Below, piece after piece: positions 1-30,430 of a stretch of 64,000 nt of DNA. Within the stretch, counting starts at the first letter, position 1, and each line of letters begins with the position of its first letter. The position numbers were made by a program, and so were the translations under genes. A model generated the notes under the pieces. It did no database searches. It saw nothing but the letters and a program-made list of their open reading frames with translations, and was not told the DNA's origin. The stretch covers positions 16,503,417-16,567,416 of the forward strand of contig NC_134959.1 of NCBI RefSeq assembly GCF_965638725.1, given 5' to 3'. This DNA is from Aptenodytes patagonicus (taxonomy: Eukaryota > Chordata > Aves > Sphenisciformes > Spheniscidae).

Positions 1-3000
1 TGTACTTACCAGAGCTGTAAAATGTTAGTATTTTCTGATTCTGTTTTCAATGAATTATAAAATTCTATTCTTAGGCAAGTGAGTGCTGCTTGACCTTCCC
101 TTCATTGGAGAAACTTGTGCATCTTCAGCAGTGCGTTATGTTGACTTAGTTAATCATGTGGTGCACAGGGATACTACTATATTTGTAAGTTTAGCTAAAG
201 AATAGATATGCTACTTATGTCGACAAGGCAAAGCTGCATATTTACCTAGTGTTTCTGTTAATACATTGATCAGTCCCACTTGATTTATATTAGCTCTATA
301 TTCACCACCACCCCTGCCCCAAAAACCACAAACAACTCAGAAATTAAAATGCAGCCTGATGAGGAGCATCCAAGCAAGGAGAGTTTGGAGCGGTTGGTTG
401 TTGCATATTCTCTCTGTGTAGCATTTGCCGCAGGCAGAACAGGAAGGAAAGTGAGTGGTCCTGAGTGGAAGAGCTGAGGCAAAGCAGTAATGTAACTTGC
501 CATGTGCTGCTCAGCAGTTCAGAGGATTGGGTCTGAGCTTGATATTCATGCTGCCTTTTTTAAGATGCTCATTGAAAACAACAAATGTTTTTAAAAAACA
601 CCAGCAGCATTTTGTATTTTCCTCATTTAGGAAAGTATACTTTTTTTCTATTTTTGAAGTTGAACTTGGGGATGAGAATTCAGCTACGAAACTTCCCCCC
701 CCCTTTCTTTTTGGTAGTCTGCACCAAAGACCACCATATTATGCGGATTTTTTTTTTCCCCATTCCCAAATGAGACCATGATTTTGTAGGTTCTTGATAG
801 TCTGTGCCAATTAGTACTTAATAATTGAATGGCATTCCTGTGGGTGTATGTTTAAGCATTAAAGTATTAGTTTCTCTTGGAAAGTGATTCTAACCAGTGA
901 CTTTATAGGGTTTCTTATTATTTCTATGCCTCAGACAGCTTTTAGGTATATGCTGGTAACTTAAAAATTAACTTCTGCAAAGTGATAAGGGGATATGAAT
1001 ATCAAATTATTTTCTTGCATTGGTGACCGAAACAGAAAGAAAACTAATTTGAGCTTGGTTAACAGTTGCAATACCATCCAGGTTGAGTGTTTTAGTGTGT
1101 CGACTAAGCATGATTAAACAAGAATACAGAGTTGTAAAGTTTCTTTTGTTGGTAAAGCAAACAACATGACTCTGAATATGGCAAGAAAACATACTTTTCT
1201 TAGTCACATTTAGGACCATTGCCTAATCTTGAAGACTTTGATTATTCCGTTACGTTCTTTGTGCTTATATTTGATAATCTGTTAAAGAATAAAGCTGGTT
1301 TAGGTTGGCATGCTGATTCTGAAACGTTACACTTAATGCTTCTTATATCTATACATGTCTAGTACTCGCTTATCATGTGTTTCAAAACTAGCCAGAGGAA
1401 ACCTTCCACTTGTGGAAGACTGAGCCTCACAGGGAGGAAGGGTTTCTATTCATTATGCAAATGTTATGTTATATTTGTTTCCCGCTCTGCGGAAAAACGA
1501 TGTGTCTGGGATTCCCCATTCCAATGTTAGCTAGTCCTGCTCCTTTGGAAGCAGAAGTTTTGTCATTAGGAGCAGTTTGAGGTTTTTATTTAAAATAGGA
1601 AGTATATATATTTTGGGTTTCTGTAAAAGAAGGAATTTAAAGACTTTTGAAAGGATGCAGGAAAACTTCTAGCTTTATAAATATTTTATTTCCATTGACA
1701 GAGTATCCTTGTTCATCTTCTTTCCAATTTTAAAAATTATTTGCATTCATAACAATGTAATATACTAGTAAAGCAGAAAGTGCTAGCATAAAACCAAAAT
1801 TAAAAATGCATTTACGGCCAATTCTCTCTAATATGTATATGCCTGAAAGATCAGAATATGTTATTCTCAGGCCTGTTAGCATAGGAAATTGAGTGCACTG
1901 TGTTAGATATTCTGTACTAGCATGGTAAGTGCAATAGTGCATGTTACAGCTTGCCTTTGAGAGGCAGCTTTAGCGGTAGCAGCTTTTGGTTATGTGCTGA
2001 TCCTGGAATCCAGTAAGCATTAGTAACTGCTGAGAAATCATCGGCATAGTAATTTAAATGGAAAGAAGTTTGCAGTAAGGTCTGAAATGTACTACGGCAG
2101 TGTGTGATTTGGGGAAGAGGGGAGAGGAAGCTTGATAAAAGGGAAAATGGTGGATAGTGAACAAATGTACTGCCTTTTGAGATAAGTGGAAAACCACAGA
2201 AAACTTGCTGCAGTACATGACTGTGTTTTAAGGCTCAGGTAATACAGACATCACCCAGTATGCCTCAGTCTCTATGGCAGAAAATGGTGCTTTAGAGCAA
2301 GCTTTAAAATTTCAGATTTGAAGGTTCACCTCGATTGCAAAATTGCATAATCAAAGTAACAATTAAAAAAACAGTTTTTTGAGACAATTACCAGTAAACA
2401 AATAAAAACATGCATCCTCCTATATTCTAAAACTCTTACCTTTTGGCTCCAAAAGCATGGAGGAATTTTTTGTTCTTCCTTGTGGGAAGCCACAGCTAGT
2501 GGTCTCCAGGTCTTGGCTAAATTATCTTCAGGCAAACCTACATGCAGCGTAAGAAAGTAGAGGCGGATGGGACAGTGATCCCCTTGCTCTCTGTAGTTAG
2601 GCAGGGGTGCTGCACACTATCAGCTTCCATTCTGGAAATGTTCTACTCCCAGCTCTGTGCTGACGGATTGTAGGACTGGCAGCACAGTGTTTAACCCCTC
2701 CACGCCAAAGAAAAGTGAGAAAAGCTGTGGGAAGATGGACAATAAGAAAGTAGAATATAAGAAAAGAAATGCTATTTTATGAACACACTCAAGTCCCTTG
2801 TTGAGAAATTCTATAGAAAGGTATTACCCATAATTTATATGGCAATACGTGATTTGGGATACTGAACTAAATAATGTTTAAGGAAAAGTGTGAATGGGTA
2901 CAGAAAAATACTAGCTGCTCCCCATAGAAGTGTGTTGCTGTTGTTGCTGTTATGCTCTCCTCTGTTTCAGTCAGAAAAGACAGACTTTCAGAATTATCCT

Positions 3001-3490
3001 CCTAGTTGACAAAAAACCTTTTCCAGCTTTTTTTTCCAGACTTTGTAACCATCTCCTCCCTTCCTCATGCATTTCTAGCATGAGACAATCCTTGCTTGTG
3101 TTTTGTTCGTGAGCTCTCTGTGCAGCCCTTGCCATCTGAAACAACCTACCTGTGAGTCTGTCTGTCTTGTCAGTCATCAGATCTCCTTTGATCACATTTC
3201 TTCTTGTTTCTTATATGTCTCTGCTTATTTCAATTTAATTTTATACTGATACTATCTCATTCTGGGAAGTGTTTTTTTAGCGTACTTGCTATGAAGGATG
3301 TGCGACGAAGAACTGCAGTAAAGGCTTGCAAATACGGTTTTAAGTACTGGCAGGATTTTGCAGTTGGCTGCCAAAGCACAAGATGTCTGAAAAGCAGCAA
3401 TGTCAGCAGTGGCCATTGAAATGTAAATGAAATGCTTAATGTGACCTTTCTGTAAGCGTTTGGGTCTCTTGTTCTTTCTCCCCTTCTCAG
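1..3490 (+). other. ADCY7: ADCY7 intron (3' part of the intron before the first visible exon)
   Basis: I found no coding exon in this stretch on either strand. The exon expected to precede the first visible one should encode the end of the C1a core (a glycine-rich stretch before RVHITEAT), and it is not present here, so it must lie left of the window. The DNA is AT-rich with short homopolymer runs. A good acceptor (pyrimidine-rich, ending in CAG) closes the intron at 3490. Confidence 0.7.
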
Positions 3491-20915
<17,425 letters not shown>

Positions 20916-22860
20916 GGCTACGATAAAGTTGATCAAAATAGACTTAGAACTGCCTCCCTTCTGTGAAGACGTAGAATTTCCCTCCTTATGTGAAGGACTT
21001 TATTCTAAAAACATGTATATACTATTCCTATTTCTTCTATATCTCAAGATAAGAGAATGATTTTTTTGTTTGTTTGTTTTTTGAAAGAAGAGAAGTTCTA
21101 AAAAGTTCCTAGAAGACACGTAACCACCAGTCTGAAAAAGACTACCTTTTCCTGAAATAATTTGAGGATTTACCTGGAATTGCCATGAAGCATTTTCAGT
21201 TAGTTCCTTTCCTTACCTGCACTGTGGGAGTCTTAACAGCTCCAGTAACAACATATGTGGATGCACTGTAGAACTCATTACCACGTTAAAACATTCCACT
21301 GCTTCATTCTTTGACACACACCTGCTTACAGTATTGCGTTTGTCACAGACATGTGAGATGATGCTCTGGGCGCTGCACATCCTGCTTTTAATGCTAAACA
21401 GACTTCACAGCAGAAGACGGCTGAATTACGGAAAGAGGAACACAAGTAAACTCAAACATATCATGCGATAATTGTGCTGAGCTCCTTTGGGGGGAAAAAA
21501 AATGAATTGCACGGTATCGGATCACTTTTTTGTATTATCTTTGCCTCCTCCATAGTAGTACCTTGTATTACGCAAATGTTTTCATGACCAACAGCTGTTC
21601 AGAAGTAACTTTCATCTAGTTCAGTGTTTACATTGTATTACATATTCTCCTTTGTATTTCTGTGCCTCTGTATTTAGTATCTGCATGCACATTTTATACA
21701 GTCCCATAAGAGAATGTCTTTAAAATTCTGGCTTGAGATTTCAAACGTATACCCGATCTTGAGGAGCACTGGGCACCTGCAGTTTATCCTGCACGCTTGG
21801 TTAGACAGGCTGTGATAACAGCTTGCCTCGCCGACACCCGGCAGGAATTCTGCATGCTGACCGCATTCTTGAGGGCACTTACAGAAGAAAAAAAAAATCT
21901 GTTTTGAATTGTTTGGGAACTGAAGAACAGAACTAATGAGATAGTATTAGAAACAGTAGCAGATACCGTATAAACAGAACCACATCTGAGGGGGGTTGGT
22001 TTTTTTTTTTCTATTCTTGTTTCTTCAATTTGACTAGCCACTGGCTGGTTTGTGTACCTTTTTATGTATCTTCTAAAGGCAATGCAGTTTATGAAACAAA
22101 TTGGTTTTGTAGGTTACAGAAGGATGTATGGAAAAAACATTCATAATGGAAATGTTTCGGCAGAGCCTCAATACTGAAAGTATGCGTAGAGCATTAGTAA
22201 GAAGATCACAGAAATTGACTTGCTGTAAGTTAGTTTAGTTTGTAAAGTTTTTAAACTCTTAATGGCTTTTGCTAATTTCTAAATTAGCATTTCTCTACTT
22301 CTTGCAATGACTTAATCTGTTTTCTGTTGGTGGAGATGATAGTGTTGCGTGAGGCTAACATCTTGTGCCCAGTTATATGTATTAACTAAGGATGGATTCC
22401 CCTGCCCCTCCGATATACCACATGTAGTATGACTAACAGCCCAGTGATTAATAGGTTCAACATCTGTTTTGTTAAGCCTTACTCTTCTACAAACAAAGCA
22501 GCATTTACTAATATTTCTGGGTTTACTAAACCATACTGGAAAAGCGTTTAACAAGCAGGCCTATGCATCACTGCTGCTTTCTAATTACTGTGTAATTTCT
22601 TTAGAAGACAAAATGACTATGTTTCAAGACAGGAACAAACCTAAATCTTGTCCAGCTGTGGATTAAAAATTGAGCTTATAGTGGTCAAAACAGTGTCTGT
22701 AGTAAGTTTCCAACAGCAAATAGCATGGTAGAAAACCTTAGTTTGAGGTTGTCTGGTTCACGTATGGACTCTGCTGAAGAAGGAAGTTTCCTACTCGGTG
22801 CCTTGTCAGCATAAGGTCAGTGTTGTAGTCGAATAAACTTTGAAACAGCTTTTGCTACTC
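20916..22860 (+). other. ADCY7: Probable ADCY7 3' UTR
   Basis: No coding potential. It is an AT-rich stretch between the ADCY7 stop and the first good polyadenylation signal (AATAAA at 22832). The exact 3' end cannot be fixed without transcript data, and longer forms ending after 23676 or 24219 are possible. Confidence 0.55.
22832..22837 (+). terminator. ADCY7: Candidate ADCY7 polyadenylation signal AATAAA
   Basis: The canonical hexamer is followed about 30 nt later by a GT-rich stretch (gtaagttgtgtatttgtag), the usual arrangement of hexamer, cleavage site and downstream element. It would give a 3' UTR of about 1.9 kb. Confidence 0.5.
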
Positions 22861-23675
22861 TTGTAAGTTGTGTATTTGTAGTAACAGATGCTCAGCAAGC
22901 ATTTGTTTTGAGATATTTATTTATTGTTTTGTAAGGACCATGCATGTGTCAAAGGCTCCTTTCAGCAGTCTTTGATGTCATACGTTAGGTAAAGTGACTA
23001 TTTGCCTCATGAATATATTTTGAAAAGTGCATTATGCCTATAGATAGAGCTGGCTCTGAAGTGTTTCTGTTCACAGACCTAGTAGAATGTGGATGCAAGT
23101 TACCTATGAAAGAAAACGTGCTGTCTGTAACAGCAGTTTGAAATGCTTTTGTTTACATTACATTCCCTGTCAGGCTAGTAACTTGCTTGGGCCTAACTTC
23201 AACTTAACCTCACCTACAGAAGCGGTGTAAAGAGCTGTAGCTTTCAAACTGGAAGAAGGAGGTTTTTGTTGCAGTTTTAAGAGGACATTGTGCACTTACA
23301 GTGCTCACTCAATGGTAGTGTACTGTGCAAGGCATACTTGGAGAAGTCAGAAACTGCGTGTAATGAAAAAGGGGTTGTATCTGAGGATGACTTTCTAATT
23401 TCTCACCAGAACTGGAACTGTATAATATGAGAGCTATATTCAACCACAGAAAAAGTTCCATTTAAGAAGCAACCGTATTTAAATAATTTTCAGCAGTCCT
23501 TTTGAGAGCGAACTGTGAAATTTAAGATTGAGGAAATAACCTTGTTAGAAAAAGCCTCCTTACAGCATTATTGTTTTCTTAAACTGAAAAAATGGCACTG
23601 TATCTAATTTGAAGAGCTAATAACGTCTTGAAATAGCAATCTATTTTAAAGAACAAACTTTTGTTTTCACCACTA

Positions 23676-23681
23676 AATAAA
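23676..23681 (+). terminator. ADCY7: Alternative ADCY7 polyadenylation signal AATAAA
   Basis: A second canonical hexamer followed by a T/G-rich tract (cttgtttggttttg). If used, the 3' UTR is about 2.8 kb and includes the AU-rich element at 22915. A third AATAAA lies at 24219-24224. Confidence 0.35.
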
Positions 23682-24976
23682 AAACTTCCTGAAACTTGTT
23701 TGGTTTTGCAGTTACTTTGATGAAGATTCCCATGAGAAGGAGGTGTACTACTTACACCCCTATAGAGTTAATGGGATTGGTTTTACTCCTAAAGTAAACT
23801 CGGAATGTGTATTTAAAAAAAAAATTTGTGTAAGTGGAAAATATGTAGAGTGACATACTTGCATTCAACAGCTAAAGCATGATTTCAATACTCGGGTTTC
23901 TGTCATCTGCAGCCACCTACTGCGCTGTATGAAAGGTAAGTGGGGGGAAATGAGATGCTATAGAGTGAGCCAGTAATGATTTGGCTGGCACAGTTGTGGT
24001 GCATCTTGGCTTCTCTTGTAGCATGAAAATGACTTAAATATTAATGGAAAAATTAATGCCCTGGAGTAATATTTCAGCTGCAATTACCTAGAACTGTTAA
24101 AAAAATTCTAGTGGCGACTTTATTAGGAACTATTCTGGGACAACTGCTGGAGAAAAATCCAGGTTGACAGTTCAACCTTTTTGGAAAGCATTTTAAGAAT
24201 TGTGAAAGTTTAAAAACAAATAAACACTTCTGCAGCCGTTTTTAGAGAGGAGGAAGGGAGGGAATGTAATGATGATGCTGGCCATAGGACTGGGGATGGA
24301 GGGTGGAATTCATGATTATGCTTTGCCTTTAAGTTACCTCTTAGCTCAATTCTGTGCCACTGTGCACGTTAGCAATTGCTCATCACATGGAACTGAAACA
24401 CTGCACGTCATTCCTGTTTGAGTCCAAGGTTATACTGGAACCATGGGCTAAAAAGGAGCAACATTTAAACATACTTAGGTTCCACCACAGGCATCCTTAT
24501 GTATAACACTGCATGAGTGTGTACACGTAGGGAAAAGCCTACTTGTACAAGAGTCACTGGCTCTGTGTGTAATACCGCAAAGGTGCTTGAATTCTCCCCT
24601 CTGCCTGAAAGCTGTATTGTCAGTCTGCAGTTTTGGTGAATAGGGAATTGACTTTTAATGCTAGGAGTTCTCTGACTATGCTCTCCTTTCTGATAAGCAA
24701 GCCTAAAATCATTATCCAGATAGTGTTTAGTAATACCTCCAAGTAATAAGAATAATTGTCTATGCGAGTGTCTCAGAGTTGACTGTACTATATTAACAAA
24801 TGGGTTTGTTAGTCTCACCTTATCGTCATGGTATGTTTCTAAGCCTGCCCTCGAGTTTTAGAGTACTATGAGCAGATGGCATTGTTTCTCCAAGAGGAGA
24901 TTCATCCACATTCAAAGTCTCACAAAGCTGATCTTTTGTTAATTCATCAGGCTGCATCAGTTTTTTTTTTCAAAAG

Positions 24977-24982
24977 TTTATT
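24977..24982 (-). terminator. BRD7: Candidate BRD7 polyadenylation signal
   Basis: AATAAA on the minus strand, about 450 nt after the BRD7 stop codon. A closer ATTAAA variant exists at 25313-25318. Which one is used cannot be told from the sequence. Confidence 0.35.
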
Positions 24983-25430
24983 TCTCTGCCTCACGATTGT
25001 AAGAGTTACACAGTAATTTTAAAAAGGGAAACTTGCATGTTCAGGTACTAATGATTTTTGCCCCAACGAGATTCAGAAACAGTCTCTATACATTGCTTTT
25101 TGAAACGTTTGGTTGAGTCCCTGCACCATATATATAGGCACACTTTCACTTATGCTTTGACTCTTCCAGACACTCAACAGTCTAGGAGAACTCAAATGCT
25201 GCAGAGGTGCTTTAAAATAATAAGGAATGCAAAAAGAATAATTTAATGTGTTTATGTGGCAGAAGTAACCCTAATACAAACCATTCAATTTCAAATGGCA
25301 TCAATTCCAAAATTTAATAAACAAGAGTAGTTTAACACACAATATACACAAGCTCTGTGAATGCACCTGAAGGAAGTTTATCTGGTTCTTAAATAGAATC
25401 AAACAAACAGCTGTAAACTTAACCAGAGCT

Positions 25431-25495
25431 TCAGACTGCAAGTGGACCACACTCGTTTTCAGGGATGGCGACAGTCTTTTTAGGTTCTTGAAAGT
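25431..25495 (-). CDS. BRD7: BRD7 exon 17 (C-terminus)
   Basis: 65 nt: two bases complete Asp, then [20 protein letters not shown] and TGA (25433-25431). EPKKT and ECGP match the human C-terminus; the residues between them are three longer. The acceptor is AACTTTCAG. Confidence 0.88.
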
Positions 25496-28400
25496 CTGAA
25501 AGTTTACAACAGATACCAGGTCAATTAGCATATATAACTTTTAAATGAAAGAAATGCATCTACAATAGCAAATGACTTTAGGAGTACTCTATTTGTGCAG
25601 ATAGTCCTGTGTTAGCTGTCTGTTCTAGAACAGTCCAAGGAAATACTGTGTGTGTTGGTCCTGTTACATAGCCTCTCTTGTCTTGTACAGTGCTATGAAA
25701 AAAATTGCCCAATAATTTTGAAATTGAGATTTCTTGAGCAGTTTCCTCAAACAGATAAGTAAGTTCCTGAAGTAATCCTGCTCTTTTCATTAAATAACAC
25801 CTTAAATGAAATTTTATAAACGACAGAGTAAGTTTGTTGTGTGAATTATGTTTCTTGAAAGGAAATTCTTACCTTCCTTAAAAATTGGGGACTAACACAA
25901 ACGCTGGGTATGCTTTTACCGCTTGTGCGCCATGCGGGGGAGATCTGGTTCTGGCACTTAGATTTTTCCACTGACCTGACTCCTTAATCCAGCAAAACCA
26001 GTAGTTACTTTTGGCTGGATGAGTTGAGCTGAACTGATGCTGTCAACTTACAAAGCACTACAGCTGGCCAAATTAAGCAAAAGGAGCACACAGCCAACAG
26101 CTTGGAGAAGAAGAAAGCATGATGTCCTCGTTTTAGCAAGTGAGGAATTTTAACTCTTCTCTTGTAACTTCACGCTAAATGGAAAAACTAAAATTGAATA
26201 GATTGCCAAGCTTTAAAATTTGGCAGTGCTGTAAGATGAATGGTAAAATAGCTCCTTTATGTAGCTGAACCAAAATTCCATACATCCAAAAGATTAATTT
26301 TGGACTGAGACCAAACACAGCAACTTTCCATTAGAAACAGAATTTTAAAGAGGGGAGACCAACTGCAAGTTGGAACGAAGGTACTGCAAGTTCTACCACA
26401 AGGCAGTCTAATGACTTGCAGATGTGGTTTTGTTGCAGTTGAACAGATGCTACAACACGTTTTTGTATACTCACCCTCTGTCAAATCTACCCAGCCCTCT
26501 TCGGTATCGGGTAAAGGAACTGAAATTCCCATTGCTTTCCGGATTCCATATGTACTAACAATGTCACCTGGAGTCACTTGTTGTGCAAGTTCTTTCAGGT
26601 TATTGGTTACTCTCTCCGCTAGAAAAGATAAGTGGATGTATTGATATGCTATATGTACACACAAAATCCCTGAAATGAGCCTTTCACCCTGTAAACAGTT
26701 TAATTATTTAAGTACAAATAGAACTATGTTAAATAACATTTCTGCAACAGAAGAGTTTTGTTGTACTGTGTGCAATCGTGCAAGGCATACTGGAAACTAT
26801 AAAAGAGACAGTTAAGAAGAATAGGAGGAATGAAATAGCTGCTGACCAAGGCTTGCTGCCATCAAGAAACACCGAAAGTTAGAGAATAAGCTAATGACGC
26901 TTGGGTCACACTAATACAGCAGCAGGGAGAGCTCTGGTGGCACCCACACAGCAGTTGCGTGCGTGTTAGGAATATCTGGCTTTCAGGATTCAGCATTTAG
27001 TTCTGTATACAAACTAGAGAGACTGTTCTTGTTGCTACAAATGTGGTTTTCCTTCAAAAAGGAAGCTGTAAGTACTTAAACACAAAATATTTGATCTGGT
27101 TTAGACTTGGTATAATACCAGCTTGGTAATATTTTTCCAATAATGGGGAATTTATCTTACCACAGTTGAGGGGGTTATTTTAGACCACATCTGCTGTAGC
27201 TGACATTGCACAAGTTAGTTTTACTTGCAAAACAGACACTGTCTGCACACAGTCCTCTCTTAGAAGGTTGCCATTAACACAGGCTGTATAACTGACCCGT
27301 GAGACAAGAAGCTTTGCTCAAATAATTAAAAAATGAATGATTGGTATTAATTGGTATAATAAAATAGACTGATAACTAGATCAAACCTGGAATAAAGCTA
27401 GCCTTACAGTAAGAACTTGGTAACACGTGAGCAATCCTTGTTTGAAAATCATGGAGTTAGAGGCATTTGGCTGTCATGTGCCCCACAGCACAGTGAAAGT
27501 AAAGAGGAAATACTTGTAATTATGGTTCAAAACTTTCATCTGGCTTTACATACAAAAAAAATTCATCTTCTAGGCCTAACAGGGCACATATTCTGCACTA
27601 TAACTGTTAAACCTTTGTCCTTCTTGGAGCTCATACAAGTTGGGACTTGATCAGTTCTGCAAGAGTGATCAGAAAAAGTGTATTTACCCAAGTGCATCTC
27701 TCTGTAAGATGGACCCAGAAGACAAATCATATTAGGGGGTGGTTTTGTACTTAGTCGTTCATTTTGAGCATCCTGTAGTTCTCTCAGAAGCTTTGTTGTT
27801 TCATCAAGTTTCCTCTGGAAGATTTCAGCCTCTGTTTAATGCAGAAAAGAAAGTCCTAACTAGTAAGAGAGTACATTTACTTACATTATGATATAAAACA
27901 TGGTAAGGCTGACTATGCCAAGGGATTGAGAAACTGAAACAGTTACAGACGTATCAGAAGTGCAAGTACCAAGAAAACTCACCCTCAGAATCAAACTCTT
28001 CTATAGGCACGCCAAAGTTTGTAACTGCTTTTAGTGCTGTAAGTCTGTCGTTATTAGCAGAGTCCAACCTGGCAGCAATATCGATTTCCATAATCTTAAA
28101 AAAAAAAGTAGCAAGTAATCATTTAGATAATATTTAGATCAGCCTTGAAACAACAAAATTGTTTGGGGAAAGTCAGAACACAGTTAAAATTAGTCTGTTC
28201 TACAAAAAAAGTGAACATGCAGAGGGAAAGCTGAAAAGACACCCTGTGAAGCTTTTGCTGTTCCACTGTTATTCAGTTTACTATTCTATTTCATACTCAA
28301 ATAGAAAATGGCATCTACCAAAAACACTGGGAGCACGCACAAACTATGTAGTAACTTAAGACCAGCATCCCAATTAAAAACAAACAAACAAATTCCTTGA

Positions 28401-30393
28401 GCTCACCTAAAGCAGAGTTTATCTAAGGTCCGAGGCCAAAATTCAAAACCAGCCTGGGAACTGGCTGCTGACGAAGGCTTCAGGAGAGCAGCCCTTTCCC
28501 TAGCACTACCGCTATGCTTTTTCTCATTGAACAAAGTTTGGGTGGAAGGATTTTACAGATATATCATAGGCCTGTAGGGGCACAAGGTATTTGAGAAAAC
28601 TTCTCAAAGATAACTTTGGTTTAACACGAGCTTGTAAAACATCAGTCAGATTGATAGGAATAAAAGAACTATAGCTGCCAACCAGAAGATCTAACACATG
28701 GTTAAAGAATCACAAACAAAGTACATAAGCATTTTCTTCCAGTTCTCTTGACATATAGCCTTGTTTAAGACCTAACTTTTTTGGAGATTGTTACTCTCCA
28801 AATGCCTACAAAATAGTGTGCCGTTGTCACCATTCACACAGTGCATATTTACAGCTTGTCAAAGTCCCAGTGTAGCTGCCTAGGCCTTACAGCTGTAGGC
28901 AGTTTTATAACTGGGGGGTTAGACAGGTTGGTTAAAGTAGTTAATTGATACAGAAAAAATTTACCTTTACATCTTTTATTGCATCAATTCTTTCATGTGG
29001 GCCTTCAGCTTCCTCCAATGGCTGAACAGAGAAAGGATTTTTAAAGGCGGCATTAAAATTAATCTTTTCTTTAAGCTCAAAGTAAAACCTTACAAAATGC
29101 AGTATTTTTAAAGTGAGGTAAATATACAATGTCATAATGAGCCTCCTCTGTAATCCAAGTTACAAAGTAGCTGGTTTTTAGAGGGCTTTCTTCAGCTACT
29201 AATGTTTACTAAAATAAATTTTAACAGCACACATTTTATTGCTCTTCGCAAAGCCCACATGCTTTTTCCCAGTGATGTCACCTCAGATTATTTGCTGGGG
29301 GGCAGGAAGAAAAGGAAGGACGATTATTAGAGGCTGAAATGTATTCTGTTTCTATACATAACTGTGTTTCTCTTAACACTTGCAAGAGTGGTGGCTGAAC
29401 CCTGTAAGTCAGTGTCACTATTGGGTACTGGAGGAGAGCTAAACTAGTAACGCTAAGCAAAGGTCTGAACTGGGGCTAAAGGTTCATCTTTGATCCATGA
29501 AGTATTTCTAGTATTAATCTAGCTAATATTTGACCCATTAGTAAAAGGCTATGATCTGTTTATTTCAATAGTTTACATTGATGTGAAGCTCAAATCAAGA
29601 CTTTTAGTTAACAGGAACTGTCTTGTGGAGATTCTCAACTAATTCTTGGATTGTCAGTTACATTAAGATCGTCAAATGAGCCCCTTTGATTCCAGTCGTG
29701 TTTGGCAATTACAGGTGCTGAAATCTCCTAAGAATCTGAAGAGTAGCTGTTTAGTACTTTTACATAGCACATATTTGAGTTTAAAAGTACTGCACCAAGT
29801 AAAGGGAAAAACTAGTTACTAACTGAACTAAACTTGTCCTGAACTAAACTTTTCATGGAAACAAGAAAGCCTGTTCATGATCACCTCATTTCTAAACAAC
29901 TGCTTATTGATATTTTCTTACTAAATAGAACAGGAGCTAGTGCTAATGGGAGTGGGAGAGTAGACAGAGAAAGAATGTGTGACTGTCTCTATCTACAGTA
30001 TTTTGTTAATTTTCACATTTCACTAATTAACCAGCCAGAATAATCCCTTTCCAGAAAATCCATCCACTGACAAAGATGAGTCTTCACTTTCAAATTTTAC
30101 CAATTAAAAGGGAGCCCAGCAATAGGACCAGCATCACCTTTCTCTAGCTTTATAGCTTGTGTGCTAAAACCAAAGACCAGACAGTTCACAAATCCACTCT
30201 TACCGTTTCTAGTTCTCTGAGAGCTCTAGAATGTCCTCCTTTAGTTAGAACATCAAGCAAACTATCAGCCATTAAGAAAGGATAATCCTGTGATTTCATC
30301 AAAAACTCATGAATACTAAAAGATCAAAAGATAGTTAAGGTAACAACTTTCATACCAAACATTCAATGGAAGAAAGTTATGTCAAGTCAAACC

Positions 30394-30430
<37 letters not shown>

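Larger units (their letters stand above)
22861..25430. other. Region between convergent ADCY7 and BRD7 3' ends
   Basis: No coding exon is visible on either strand. It probably contains the distal ADCY7 3' UTR and the BRD7 3' UTR, which run toward each other. TTTATT at 24977-24982 (AATAAA on the minus strand) and TTTAAT at 25313-25318 (ATTAAA on the minus strand) are candidate BRD7 polyadenylation signals. Confidence 0.5.

Noticed and set aside
1..3490. Search for the preceding ADCY7 exon (end of C1a)
   Set aside because: No stretch encodes the expected WSHDV...NRMEAAGVPG type sequence with splice sites, so it must lie outside the window.
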